Shown here piece after piece: positions 8,560 through 17,161 of a DNA stretch of 46,632 nucleotides. Both the position numbers and the translations under genes were made by a program. Source of the stretch: Teichococcus aerophilus (lineage in GTDB: Bacteria > Pseudomonadota > Alphaproteobacteria > Acetobacterales > Acetobacteraceae); assembly GCF_014490485.1 (NCBI RefSeq), contig NZ_JACTVA010000046.1, positions 1-46,632 of the forward strand. The letters run 5' to 3'. The notes under the pieces were generated by a model that searched no databases, had not been told where the DNA came from, and saw only the letters and a list, made by a program, of their open reading frames with translations. Numbering within the stretch: position 1 is the first letter of the stretch; every line of letters starts with the position of its first letter.

Positions 8560-9498
8560 ATGCAACTCCATGGCATTCACCACCTGACGGCCGTCTCGGC
8601 CGATGCGCGTGGCAACCACGATTTCTACACCCGCATCCTGGGGATGCGGATGGTGAAGAAGACCGTCAACCAGGACGATGTCAGCGCCTACCACCTGTTC
8701 TACGCGGACGGCCAAGCCAGCCCCGGCACCGACCTGACCTTCTTTGACTGGCCGACCCCGAAGGAGCAGCGCGGCACCAACAGCATCGTCCGCACCGCCT
8801 TGCGGGTGAACGGCCGCGCGGCGCTAGATTACTGGGCGGCGCGGCTCGATGAGCACAAGGTGACGCATGGCCCGGTGCAGGAGGTCGATGGACGCCTGGA
8901 ACTCGCCTTCGAGGATTTCGAGGGCCAGCGCCTGGCGCTGCTGGACGATGGCGGCACCGGCCCGGCGCATCCGTGGGACCGCAGCCCGGTGCCGGCGGAT
9001 TTCCAGATCCGCGGCCTCGGCCCGATCACCATGAGCGTCGCCAACCCGGCGCATTCGGACGCCTTCGTCACCCGCGTCATGGCCATGCGGCTGGACCGGG
9101 AGGTGACCGGGGCGGACGGCATCGTCACCCGTGTCTATGCGATGGGAGAGGGTGGCCCGGCGGCGGAGTTGCACATGCGGGTGGAGCCGAACCTGCCACG
9201 CCACCAGCCCGGTGCCGGCAGCGTCCACCACGTGGCCTTCCGCGTGAATGACGACGAATACGAGTACTGGGTGACCCGGCTGGAGACCCTCGGCCTGCGG
9301 TCCAGCGGCCCGGTGGACCGCTTCTACTTCCGCAGCCTGTATGTGCGGGAGCCCTCCGGCATCCTGTACGAAATCGCCACCGACGGCCCCGGCTTCGCCA
9401 CGGACGAGCCGATGGAGACGCTGGGCGAGAAGCTTGCCCTGCCGCCGTTCCTGGAGCCGAAGCGGGCACAGATCGAGAAGGGCCTGAAGCCGTTGTGA
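8560..9498 (+). CDS. Ring-cleaving dioxygenase, glyoxalase/VOC superfamily (MhqO-like)
   Basis: A 312-aa protein with two vicinal-oxygen-chelate modules. Likely metal ligands are a His in GIHHLTAV near the N terminus, a His in HHVAFRV in the second module, and the Glu in LYEIATDGPGF. This arrangement is typical of hydroquinone-type ring-cleaving dioxygenases such as MhqO and LinE. It should open dihydroxylated aromatic rings with Fe(II) and O2. An AGGAGG motif seven bases before the ATG gives a strong start. Its place after wrbA supports a quinone-to-hydroquinone-to-ring-opening route. A strong hairpin follows the stop. Confidence 0.9.
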   Translation: MQLHGIHHLTAVSADARGNHDFYTRILGMRMVKKTVNQDDVSAYHLFYADGQASPGTDLTFFDWPTPKEQRGTNSIVRTALRVNGRAALDYWAARLDEHKVTHGPVQEVDGRLELAFEDFEGQRLALLDDGGTGPAHPWDRSPVPADFQIRGLGPITMSVANPAHSDAFVTRVMAMRLDREVTGADGIVTRVYAMGEGGPAAELHMRVEPNLPRHQPGAGSVHHVAFRVNDDEYEYWVTRLETLGLRSSGPVDRFYFRSLYVREPSGILYEIATDGPGFATDEPMETLGEKLALPPFLEPKRAQIEKGLKPL

Positions 9499-9504
9499 CG
9501 AAGG

Positions 9505-9533
9505 GCCACCGGGCGGGAATACCGCCCGGTGGC
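9505..9533. terminator. Bidirectional terminator hairpin
   Basis: A perfect 12-bp stem (9505-9516 with 9522-9533) around a GAATA loop. It lies between the convergent stops at 9498 and 9543 and starts seven bases after the dioxygenase stop. Confidence 0.75.
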
Positions 9534-9542
9534 TGCCGGTTG

Positions 9543-10196
9543 TCAGGCTGGGTCGTACTTGGCGCAGAAAGCCTCGGCGCCCAGGTTGCGGAAATCGGCC
9601 AGGGCCTCGCCCAGCCGCTCATGCGGCCAGTCCCACCAGGCAATCCGCTCCAGCGAGGCAATGATCTCCGGCGTGAAGCGGTAGCGCAGCACCCGCCCCG
9701 GAACACCGATGACGATGGCGAAGGGCGGCACATCCTTGGTGACCACGGCGCCCGCGCCGATCGCGGCTCCGTTGCCGATGCGGAGGCCCGGCAGCACCAC
9801 CGCGCCGTGACCGATCCAGACATCATGGCCCAGCGTCACGTGATGGTCCCGCCGCCACTGGAAGAAGGCGGCGTCATCCTCCCCCAGCCCGTAGGCGGAT
9901 GCGCGGTAGGTGAAGTGGTTCAGCGCCACACGCTCCAGCGGATGGTTGCCTGGATTGATCCGCACCTGCGCCGCGATGGAGCAGAAGCGGCCCAGGGTGC
10001 TGTAGATGATGTCGCTGTCGTTCCCGACATAGCTGTAGTCGCCGAAGGTGGTCTCGGCGACTTTGCTGCGTGGCCCGACCTCGCAATAGCGGCCGAAGCG
10101 GCTATCGCGGATCTGGGCGTCGGGGTGGATGGCCGGCGTCTCGCCCAGGGTCTTGCTGGCGGTGTCCGGTTCGCGGTGAAGCTGTGTGTCCTGCAT
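9543..10196 (-). CDS. Hexapeptide-repeat acetyltransferase (phosphonate-type DapH-like family)
   Basis: 217 aa, left-handed beta-helix transferase. Hexapeptide repeats run through residues about 20-75 and 115-165, with the active-site stretch VTLGHDVWIGHGAVVLPG and the closing coil IGAGAVVTKDVPPFAIVIG. The segment YVGNDSDIIYSTLGRFCSI and the INPGNHPLERVALNHFTYRAS loop match the family found in phosphonate (phn) operons. The expected activity is acetyl-CoA-dependent acylation of a small molecule or sugar. No phn genes are in the window, so the substrate is open. The ATG at 10196 fits the family start; an in-frame ATG at 10253 would add 19 Arg/Pro-rich residues. Confidence 0.82.
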   Translation of the reverse strand: MQDTQLHREPDTASKTLGETPAIHPDAQIRDSRFGRYCEVGPRSKVAETTFGDYSYVGNDSDIIYSTLGRFCSIAAQVRINPGNHPLERVALNHFTYRASAYGLGEDDAAFFQWRRDHHVTLGHDVWIGHGAVVLPGLRIGNGAAIGAGAVVTKDVPPFAIVIGVPGRVLRYRFTPEIIASLERIAWWDWPHERLGEALADFRNLGAEAFCAKYDPA

Positions 10197-10284
10197 GGCG
10201 CGAGGCTGGCGCCGGCTGCCGGGGCGGTGCAATCGCCCCGGCGGAAACATCATGGAACTGCCACATCGCGTGGCAGGGTCGTCT

Positions 10285-10509
10285 CTACTTCTTGGGCTGG
10301 ATGTTCACCGGACCACCGGGCTTGCCGGTGATGCCGAGGCCTTTGTTGTCCCCCGGCTGGCCGTTGTAGTCGGTCTCCGGGTCCAGGCCCTTGTTGTTCG
10401 GGTCGGTCTGGTCCTTGTCGATGTCGTGCGGCCCGACGCTGGTGGGGCGGCCGGTCGCGGGCCCGGTGCCCCAGTTCTTCAGGCCTTCCAGATTGGCTTT
10501 GTCGGTCAT
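10285..10509 (-). CDS. Small uncharacterised 74-aa hydrophilic protein
   Basis: Not recognised. The protein is rich in Gly, Pro, Asp, Asn and Lys with no hydrophobic core, so it is probably disordered or secreted without a visible signal. Two related short stretches, DPNNKGLDPE and GDNKGLGITG, suggest a degenerate internal repeat around NKGL. The start is convincing: ATG at 10509 with AGAAGGAG eight bases upstream. An in-frame longer form up to 10611 would lack a comparable ribosome binding site. It stands alone between the acetyltransferase and a gene of unknown function. Confidence 0.65.
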   Translation of the reverse strand: MTDKANLEGLKNWGTGPATGRPTSVGPHDIDKDQTDPNNKGLDPETDYNGQPGDNKGLGITGKPGGPVNIQPKK

Positions 10510-10577
10510 CGGAGCATCTCCTTCTGTTGCTCCTTCAACCGGCGCCGGCGCCGGAAGGTTGCGCCGCCTCTGGGGCG

Positions 10578-10604
10578 TGCCCGCCGCGGCAGATGCGGCG
10601 GGCA
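10578..10604 (-). terminator. Hairpin after the 214-aa unknown gene
   Basis: A perfect 10-bp stem (10578-10587 with 10595-10604) around a seven-base loop lies 19 bases past the stop of the gene ending at 10623, upstream of the small gene. No T-run follows. Confidence 0.5.
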
Positions 10605-10622
10605 TCTCCACGCTCCAGGCTT

Positions 10623-11282
10623 CTACCAGGGCAGCCGCATGAAGTTGGCGGCGCCGGAGGCGCGGGAGATCAACGCCTGCATCGCCGGGTTACTATGGCC
10701 GTCCTCATCCGTCAGCGCGTCCATCGGGCAGAAATACTCATGCGCCTGCGGCATCTGGGTGCGGGCGAAACCATCGTATTGCCGCTGCTTCAGCCCGTAG
10801 AGCACGCGCACGTCGCGCACCGGCAGCACCAGCGGCGTCGTCGGTTCCTCCTTCATCAGGCGGATGGTCTTCCAGCGCGGCGGCGACGTGGCTCGGTTGT
10901 CCTGCGACGCCAGCAGCCAGGGCACCGGGCACACCACCAGCAGCGAGTTGGTGGAGGGCGCGAAGCGGGACCGTTTGTCCAGCAGGTTCTGCAGGGTGGA
11001 GCACGCCTCGATGCACAGGATGTCGCAAAAGGCATCCGCCGGGTCGGGGCTGAAATGCAGCCACAGCCCGTCCGGCAGCGTGCGGAGGCGGTTGGAGCCG
11101 GGGAGGCGCAGGAAAGGATGCGTACTGGTATCGGCCTCCCCTGGGCGTGCGCGCATCCAGACGCCGCGCTGCTTCGGGGTCTCGATGGCACCGGGCGGCC
11201 GCTGGGGCCAGGTGCGGAGACGGCGACGCACGAGGTCGTCCAGCGAACGGTAGGTGAGTTCTGGCCTGTCGACTTGAATCAT
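10623..11282 (-). CDS. Uncharacterised protein, 214 aa
   Basis: Not recognised as a family member. The N-terminal part is basic (LVRRRLRTWPQRPP). The centre holds a Cys-containing stretch, DAFCDILCIEACSTLQNLLDK, followed by LLVVCPVPWLLAS. The C-terminal half has DVRVLYGLKQRQYDGF and ends MRLPW. No signal peptide or clear membrane helix is seen, and codon use matches its neighbours, so it is probably a real gene. The start is uncertain: ATG at 11282 is used here; ATG at 11321 or TTG at 11348 would add 13 or 22 residues from the A+T-rich upstream region. Confidence 0.65.
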   Translation of the reverse strand: MIQVDRPELTYRSLDDLVRRRLRTWPQRPPGAIETPKQRGVWMRARPGEADTSTHPFLRLPGSNRLRTLPDGLWLHFSPDPADAFCDILCIEACSTLQNLLDKRSRFAPSTNSLLVVCPVPWLLASQDNRATSPPRWKTIRLMKEEPTTPLVLPVRDVRVLYGLKQRQYDGFARTQMPQAHEYFCPMDALTDEDGHSNPAMQALISRASGAANFMRLPW

Positions 11283-11512
11283 CGGAGAGCGTTCCGGACC
11301 TTTGAGGCAATCTGGTACCATCAACTCCAATCGCGCAGTTGTGATCAAGAGCCAGTGTTCACTTTTTAGCGAGTTTTCTGTGGATCAAATGACCGAATCG
11401 AAGTCGCGAAAAGTCTTCGTGGAGTATAAATCAGCTGGAATTCAAGACGTATCAGTGGTCTGCAAGATATTCCTGAGGCTTGACATAAAGTTTAGCTAGA
11501 AAACAAAAATAA
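11283..11512. other. A+T-rich intergenic stretch
   Basis: About 230 bases clearly richer in A and T than the surroundings, ending in the gltA terminator tail. A 65-codon plus-strand frame lies inside but has no ribosome binding site or family resemblance. It may hold the promoter of the gene starting at 11282; I cannot define -35/-10 boxes. Confidence 0.6.
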
Positions 11513-11539
11513 ACCCCGCCCGGCAGCGCCGGACGGGGT
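11513..11539 (-). terminator. Intrinsic terminator of gltA
   Basis: On the minus strand a 12-bp stem with one G-U pair and a three-base loop is followed directly by a T-rich tail (TTTATTTTTGTTTT). It lies 46 bases past the gltA stop. This is one of the two clearest rho-independent terminators in the window. Confidence 0.92.
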
Positions 11540-11584
11540 CTTGTCGCCAGGATGGCGGCCCTGGGCGGGCCGCCTGTCGCCGGT

Positions 11585-12880
<1,296 letters not shown>

Positions 12881-12995
12881 GGCGTCTTCCTTTAGGGGGG
12901 CGGTGCCGTCGTGTGCTGCGGCGCCGCCATGATGCAGCGCAAGATAGTCAGCGGTGCTGCCGCTTGTCTATCCGGCCCCGGGCGGGCCTTGTGGC

Positions 12996-13610
12996 TCAAC
13001 GTTGCTGCCAACGCTCTGGCGCGCCTTGCAGATAGGACCAAAGGCCGCGCTGAGCCGCGCGTGCGGTGGCCTCCAGCCCTGCCATATCGGCATTGCCATC
13101 GGCCAACGCCCAGCCGGAAGCGACGAGCGCGGCGTTCACCTCTTCCCCATTCGCGACGCAGGTGCCGAGTGGCCGGCCGAAATGGTCGCGCCCCTGCACC
13201 TTGCAGGTCAGGTCCCGGCCCTGCACCAGCCGCGCCAGCGCCTGGGCGGCCGTGGCACCGCAATCGAAGCCGACGCCGGAGGAGGTGCGGCAGGTTTGCC
13301 CCCGCTCGGGCGACAGCAGGCCGGAGAGGCGGAGGGTGCGCTCACCCAGCCGCAGCGTATCGCCATCGACGACCAGGACGGTGGCGGCGCTGGCCTGCCA
13401 GTCCTGCTCCCGCGGTGCGGAGCCGAACAGGTTGGCCGGCAGGCCGAGGCCCACCAGCGCCACGCAGACAAAGGAGAAGGCGGCACCGAGCGCCACCCCC
13501 CGCCAGCGGCTGGGGGGAGAGTAGGAAGAGCGGAAGATGCGGCGACGGTTCAACACGCGGCCAAGCGTTAAACCAGGGGTGGGGGGCGGTTCAAGCGGGG
13601 ATGTGCCCAT
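12996..13610 (-). CDS. Membrane-anchored staphylococcal-nuclease-like protein
   Basis: 204 aa. A basic N-terminal tail is followed by one membrane helix (VALGAAFSFVCVALVGLGL, about residues 39-57) and an SNase-like domain from about 75 to 200. The first Asp of the SNase site is present in VVDGDTLRL, an Arg in LRLSG and the Glu in SPE, and the late Arg in HFGRPLG. The Asp that normally precedes APE (metal ligand) is replaced by Leu-Ser, so nuclease activity is uncertain. Four cysteines in the domain could form disulfides outside the membrane. It starts seven bases after the CHAD gene stop, indicating an operon. Confidence 0.8.
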   Translation of the reverse strand: MGTSPLEPPPTPGLTLGRVLNRRRIFRSSYSPPSRWRGVALGAAFSFVCVALVGLGLPANLFGSAPREQDWQASAATVLVVDGDTLRLGERTLRLSGLLSPERGQTCRTSSGVGFDCGATAAQALARLVQGRDLTCKVQGRDHFGRPLGTCVANGEEVNAALVASGWALADGNADMAGLEATARAAQRGLWSYLQGAPERWQQR

Positions 13611-13617
13611 CCATCGC

Positions 13618-15162
13618 TCAGTTCTCCCAGAAGGGGCTCAGCCCCTCCAGTTCCTTCCACGCCTCCAGCGCCTGGTCCCGCGCACCAGCGCCATGGGCCA
13701 GCGCGAAGCCTTCCGCCAGCCCGATCGCCCACGGCCCCGCACCGCCGCGCCCGCCGAGCCCGGCCACCAGGACGCGGGCGACATGGGTGTCGTTCGCCAC
13801 CCCCAGCGCGTCCTGCACGCCGGAAAGGCGCTTGAGGAATCGGCGGGTGGATTTGCCGGCCCAGAGCGGCGAGAACAATTCGGCGGAATAACGCAGCCGC
13901 TTGGCGTCCAGCCGCAATTCATGCAGCGACTCGGCCGCATGTTCCTCGATATCGGCGCCGCGCTTCAACAGGCGGCGCCAGCGGCGGGCCAGGGTGGCCT
14001 TGGCGAAAGGCCGCAACGGCGCGTCGGCATCGACCGGCCGGTCCGAACCCCAGTCCCGCAAGGCGGCGATGCGCGTGGCGGTCCAAATCAACTGGCGGAA
14101 TTCCGGGCCGTCCAGCATGGCGCGCAGGGCCAGGTAGGCGGCTTCGCGCTTCTGCCGCGCGGTGCGCAGCAACACCGCCACGCGCCGCTCGCCCGGGCCG
14201 ACAGCATCGGCCAATTCGGCGCCCAGGTTCAGCAGGAACACATCGAGGTCCCGCGCATCGCCCAGCGCGCGGGCGAAATCGGCCAGCCGCGCATCCAGTT
14301 CCCGCAGGTTGCGGCCATCCAGCACGGTACGGAACTGCTTGAGGCAGGAGCGCAGGCGGCGGGCGGCGACGCGGGACTGGTGCACGCCTTCCGGCCCCAC
14401 CTCCAGCCGCGCGCGCGGTGCCTGCACCAGCAGCACTTCCGTCAGATGCGCGATGGCGAGCGCCAGCGCCGCCTCGATGGTCTCCACCTGGCCCAGGTCC
14501 GGCGGGCCGAGCCGGCGGGGGCGGGGAGCTTCCTGGCGCGCCAGGGCGCGGGCGGTCTCGGCCAGCGTGGCGGCGGCCGGCAGCAGCGGCAGGTCCTCGG
14601 CCAGCCCGGCAGCCAGGGCCAGCACGGAGTCGGGCGGGCCGGAGAGCTCCAGCCGCGCCACCGGCGCCTCGGCGGCCACGCAGCGCAGATTGCCGTGCCG
14701 CAGGGTCAGCACCACGTCGCCGGCCTGCAATTCGACCCGGCGGCCGGTGAAGGCAGCCAGGGGCAGCAGCACCTCGCCTGCCGTGGTGTCCGGACCTTCC
14801 TCGGGCGGGTATTCGCGCAGCGGCGCGGGCACGGTGCCGGGCAGGCAGAAGCCCACGGCCGGCAGGCTGTGCAGGTGCAGGCGGGCGCCCTTGCGCGGTG
14901 CCTCCAGCGCCTGGCCCTTGCGGGCCAAGGCGGCTTCGGCGGTGTCCAGCCACACGCATTCATCCACGCTGCCGCGCGGCTTGCGCCCGGCATGGCGTAC
15001 CAGCAACGGGTGCCGCCACAGTGCCGGCACCACGGCGGGGTCAAGCGCTACCTGCATCACCAGGGGGGTAGGCGGAACCGGCGTGACCGCGACCGGTGGG
15101 GTAGGCTCCGCCAGCTCTGGCGCGGGCGGGACCGGGTCCGGCAACGGAATGGTATCGGTCAT
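13618..15162 (-). CDS. CHAD domain protein with degenerate CYTH domain
   Basis: 514 aa. After a Pro-rich leader (1-35), residues about 36-200 follow the CYTH layout (LDPAVVPALWRHPLL, WLDTAEAALARKGQAL), but the EXEXK metal-binding signature is missing, reading MQV where it should stand. From about 225 the CHAD domain is well kept: VHQSRVAARRLRS, RDLDVF, and LHELRLDAKRLRY carry the conserved His/Arg/Lys residues that bind polyphosphate in characterised CHAD proteins. It is therefore likely a polyphosphate-binding protein with an inactive triphosphate-tunnel domain. It starts 11 bases after sixA and runs into the nuclease-like gene. Confidence 0.88.
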   Translation of the reverse strand: MTDTIPLPDPVPPAPELAEPTPPVAVTPVPPTPLVMQVALDPAVVPALWRHPLLVRHAGRKPRGSVDECVWLDTAEAALARKGQALEAPRKGARLHLHSLPAVGFCLPGTVPAPLREYPPEEGPDTTAGEVLLPLAAFTGRRVELQAGDVVLTLRHGNLRCVAAEAPVARLELSGPPDSVLALAAGLAEDLPLLPAAATLAETARALARQEAPRPRRLGPPDLGQVETIEAALALAIAHLTEVLLVQAPRARLEVGPEGVHQSRVAARRLRSCLKQFRTVLDGRNLRELDARLADFARALGDARDLDVFLLNLGAELADAVGPGERRVAVLLRTARQKREAAYLALRAMLDGPEFRQLIWTATRIAALRDWGSDRPVDADAPLRPFAKATLARRWRRLLKRGADIEEHAAESLHELRLDAKRLRYSAELFSPLWAGKSTRRFLKRLSGVQDALGVANDTHVARVLVAGLGGRGGAGPWAIGLAEGFALAHGAGARDQALEAWKELEGLSPFWEN

Positions 15163-15173
15163 GGGGTTCCGGT

Positions 15174-15710
15174 TCAGGTCGCCATTTCGGGCAGGTCGTT
15201 CGGGGCGATGAAGCGCACCAGCCTTGCCTGCCCGGCTTCCAGCCCCTTCCAAGTGGAAGGTACGGAGAACTCGGCCAGCGCCGCGGTCGGGTAGCCACCG
15301 GCCAGGCGCCGCGTGCCGGGGGCGCCGCCGCGTTCCATCGCCTCGGCCCCGGCCAGGCTCAGCGCCAGGTCGTGCATGCCGGGGTTGTGGCCGATGAGCA
15401 TGACGCTGCGCGCCGTCTCCGGCACCGTGCGCAGGATGTCCAGCATCCGTTGCCATGTGGCCAGGTACAGGTCGTCCAGCGGCTCGATCATCGGGCTGTC
15501 GGGCAGGGGTGTCATCGCCTCCAGCGTCTGCAATGTCCGCCGGGCGGAGGAGACGAGGACGATATCGGGCGCCAGGCCGAGGTCTTGCATGACCGCTGCC
15601 ATGACGGCAGCCGCGCGCTTTCCACGCGCGTTCAGCGGGCGGGCGTGGTCCGGCAGGTCAGGATCGTCCCAGGACGATTTTGCGTGCCGCAGCAGGAGCA
15701 ATTGCCGCAT
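15174..15710 (-). CDS. sixA: Phosphohistidine phosphatase SixA family
   Basis: A 178-aa histidine-phosphatase-superfamily protein. The catalytic RHG-type motif is LLLRHAKSSW at the N terminus; the second catalytic His is in IGHNPG, and SSARRTLQT carries a phosphate-binding Arg. SixA removes phosphate from phosphohistidine, for example on HPt or PTS domains, in the cytoplasm. The ATG at 15710 places the RHA motif at residues 8-10, as in the family; longer in-frame starts add unconserved residues that overlap an intergenic hairpin. It heads a likely operon with the CHAD protein and the nuclease-like protein. Confidence 0.9.
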   Translation of the reverse strand: MRQLLLLRHAKSSWDDPDLPDHARPLNARGKRAAAVMAAVMQDLGLAPDIVLVSSARRTLQTLEAMTPLPDSPMIEPLDDLYLATWQRMLDILRTVPETARSVMLIGHNPGMHDLALSLAGAEAMERGGAPGTRRLAGGYPTAALAEFSVPSTWKGLEAGQARLVRFIAPNDLPEMAT

Positions 15711-15753
15711 CGCAGTAATGTGGCACGCCAGGGCGCGGCTGTAACGGGGGCAA

Positions 15754-15788
15754 CGGTCCGTCCTGTATGACAAATACAGAACGGACCG
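15754..15788 (-). terminator. Long hairpin between lldD and sixA
   Basis: On the minus strand a 15-bp stem (15774-15788 with 15754-15768) contains a single G-U pair and a five-base loop. It lies 27 bases past the lldD stop. The tail is not T-rich, so it may be a factor-dependent terminator or an mRNA end stabiliser. Confidence 0.6.
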
Positions 15789-15814
15789 GACCTAAACCGG
15801 GCGGCGCGGCCGGC

Positions 15815-16999
15815 TTACTCCGCCGCTTCGCGCCCGCCGGGCGGGCGCACCACCTCGCCATGCCGGGGCGCGTGCAGCACGTCGGCGGTGACGTGGCGCA
15901 CATCCTTGGTGCCGGTCAGCGCCATGCTGACATCCAGCTCCTTGCGGATGATCTCCAGCGCCTGGGTGACGCCCTTCTCGCCGCCGGCGGCGAGGCCGTA
16001 GAGCCACGCCTTGCCAATCAGGCAGCTCTTCGCCCCCAGCGCCAGTGCCTTCAGCACATCCTGGCCGGAACGCACGCCGCCATCGAACATGATCTCCGTC
16101 TTGTCGCCCACCGCATCGACGATGGAAGGCAGGACGGAAATGGAGGACGGTGCACCATCCAGCTGCCGGCCACCGTGGTTGGAGACCACCATGGCATCGG
16201 CGCCGAGGCCCGCGGCGATCACCGCATCCTCGACATCCAGCACGCCCTTCAGGATCAGCTTGCCGGGCCAGATGCGGCGGATCCACTCGACGTCCTTCCA
16301 GGACAGCGACGGGTCGAACTGCCCGGCGATCCAGTGGGAGAGGGTGGCGAGGCCTTCCTTCGCGCCCGGCGCCTCGGTCAGGTTGCCAAAGGTCTTGCGC
16401 TTGCCGCGCAGTACTTCCATCGCCCAGCGCGGCTTGGTCATCACGTCCAGCGCGTTGGCCAGGGTCAGCTTCGGCGGCACGGCCAGGCCGTTCTTCAGGT
16501 CCCGGTGCCGCTGGCCCTGGATCTGCAGGTCCAGCGTCAGCACCAGTGCCGAGCATTTCGCCGCGATGGCCCGCTGCACCAGCGATTCCGCGAAGCCGCG
16601 GTCCCGCATGACGTAGAGCTGGAACCAGAACGGCTTGCCCACCTCCGCCACGTCCTCGATCGAGCAGATGGACATGGTGGAGAGGCAGAACGGAATGCCG
16701 AAGGCGCTGGCGGCGCGCAGGCCATGGATCTCACCATCCGCGTGGAACAGCCCGGTCAGGCCGGTGGGCGCGATGCCGACGGGCATGCGCACCGTCTCGC
16801 CCAGCATGGTGGTCTCGGTCTTACGGTCAGAGACGTCGATCATCACGCGCTGACGCAGTTTCAGCGCCGCAAGGTCCTCGCGGTTGGCGCGGTAGGTCGC
16901 CTCGTCATAGGAGCCACGGTCGGCGTAGTCGAAGATGGCGCGCGGAATGCGGCGGCGGGCGAGGACGCGCAGATCCTCGATATTGGTGACCGTCGGCAT
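15815..16999 (-). CDS. lldD: FMN-dependent alpha-hydroxy acid dehydrogenase (L-lactate dehydrogenase type)
   Basis: A 394-aa TIM-barrel flavoprotein. FMN and substrate residues are seen in MPVGIAPTGLTGL, LSTMSICSIEDVA, FWFQLYVMRDR, the catalytic His block VSNHGGRQLDG, and FDGGVRSGQDVLKALALGA. The family oxidises L-lactate, glycolate or mandelate and passes electrons to quinone or oxygen. L-lactate is the best guess because it faces an FCD-type GntR regulator, as lactate operons do. The membrane-bound loop region is short, so membrane association cannot be judged. The ATG at 16999 gives the usual family N terminus. Confidence 0.88.
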   Translation of the reverse strand: MPTVTNIEDLRVLARRRIPRAIFDYADRGSYDEATYRANREDLAALKLRQRVMIDVSDRKTETTMLGETVRMPVGIAPTGLTGLFHADGEIHGLRAASAFGIPFCLSTMSICSIEDVAEVGKPFWFQLYVMRDRGFAESLVQRAIAAKCSALVLTLDLQIQGQRHRDLKNGLAVPPKLTLANALDVMTKPRWAMEVLRGKRKTFGNLTEAPGAKEGLATLSHWIAGQFDPSLSWKDVEWIRRIWPGKLILKGVLDVEDAVIAAGLGADAMVVSNHGGRQLDGAPSSISVLPSIVDAVGDKTEIMFDGGVRSGQDVLKALALGAKSCLIGKAWLYGLAAGGEKGVTQALEIIRKELDVSMALTGTKDVRHVTADVLHAPRHGEVVRPPGGREAAE

Positions 17000-17123
17000 G
17001 AATACGCGCGCCTCCCAGGCTGGAACGTGGTGGTGGTCTGAAGCGTGATGGCCGGGTTCGCCCGATCACGCGATGGTCTTGGCGTGGTGCGGGGAATATC
17101 CGGCGCACCAGTGCCGCATGGGC

Positions 17124-17152
17124 TTCTTACCAGGGAAGTTCGCTGGTAAAAA
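17124..17152. promoter_or_regulatory. Candidate operator in the lldD / GntR divergent promoter
   Basis: TTCTTACCAG (17124-17133) and CTGGTAAAAA (17143-17152) are inverted arms matching at 9 of 10 positions around a nine-base spacer. FCD-type GntR regulators use TGGT/ACCA half-sites, though usually facing the other way. The site ends 9 bases before the regulator's start codon, fitting autorepression. Confidence 0.5.
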
Positions 17153-17161
17153 GATCTGACC

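Noticed and set aside
11302-11499. 65-codon plus-strand frame in the A+T-rich patch
   Set aside because: No ribosome binding site and no recognisable features; frames of this length occur by chance where stops are not depleted.
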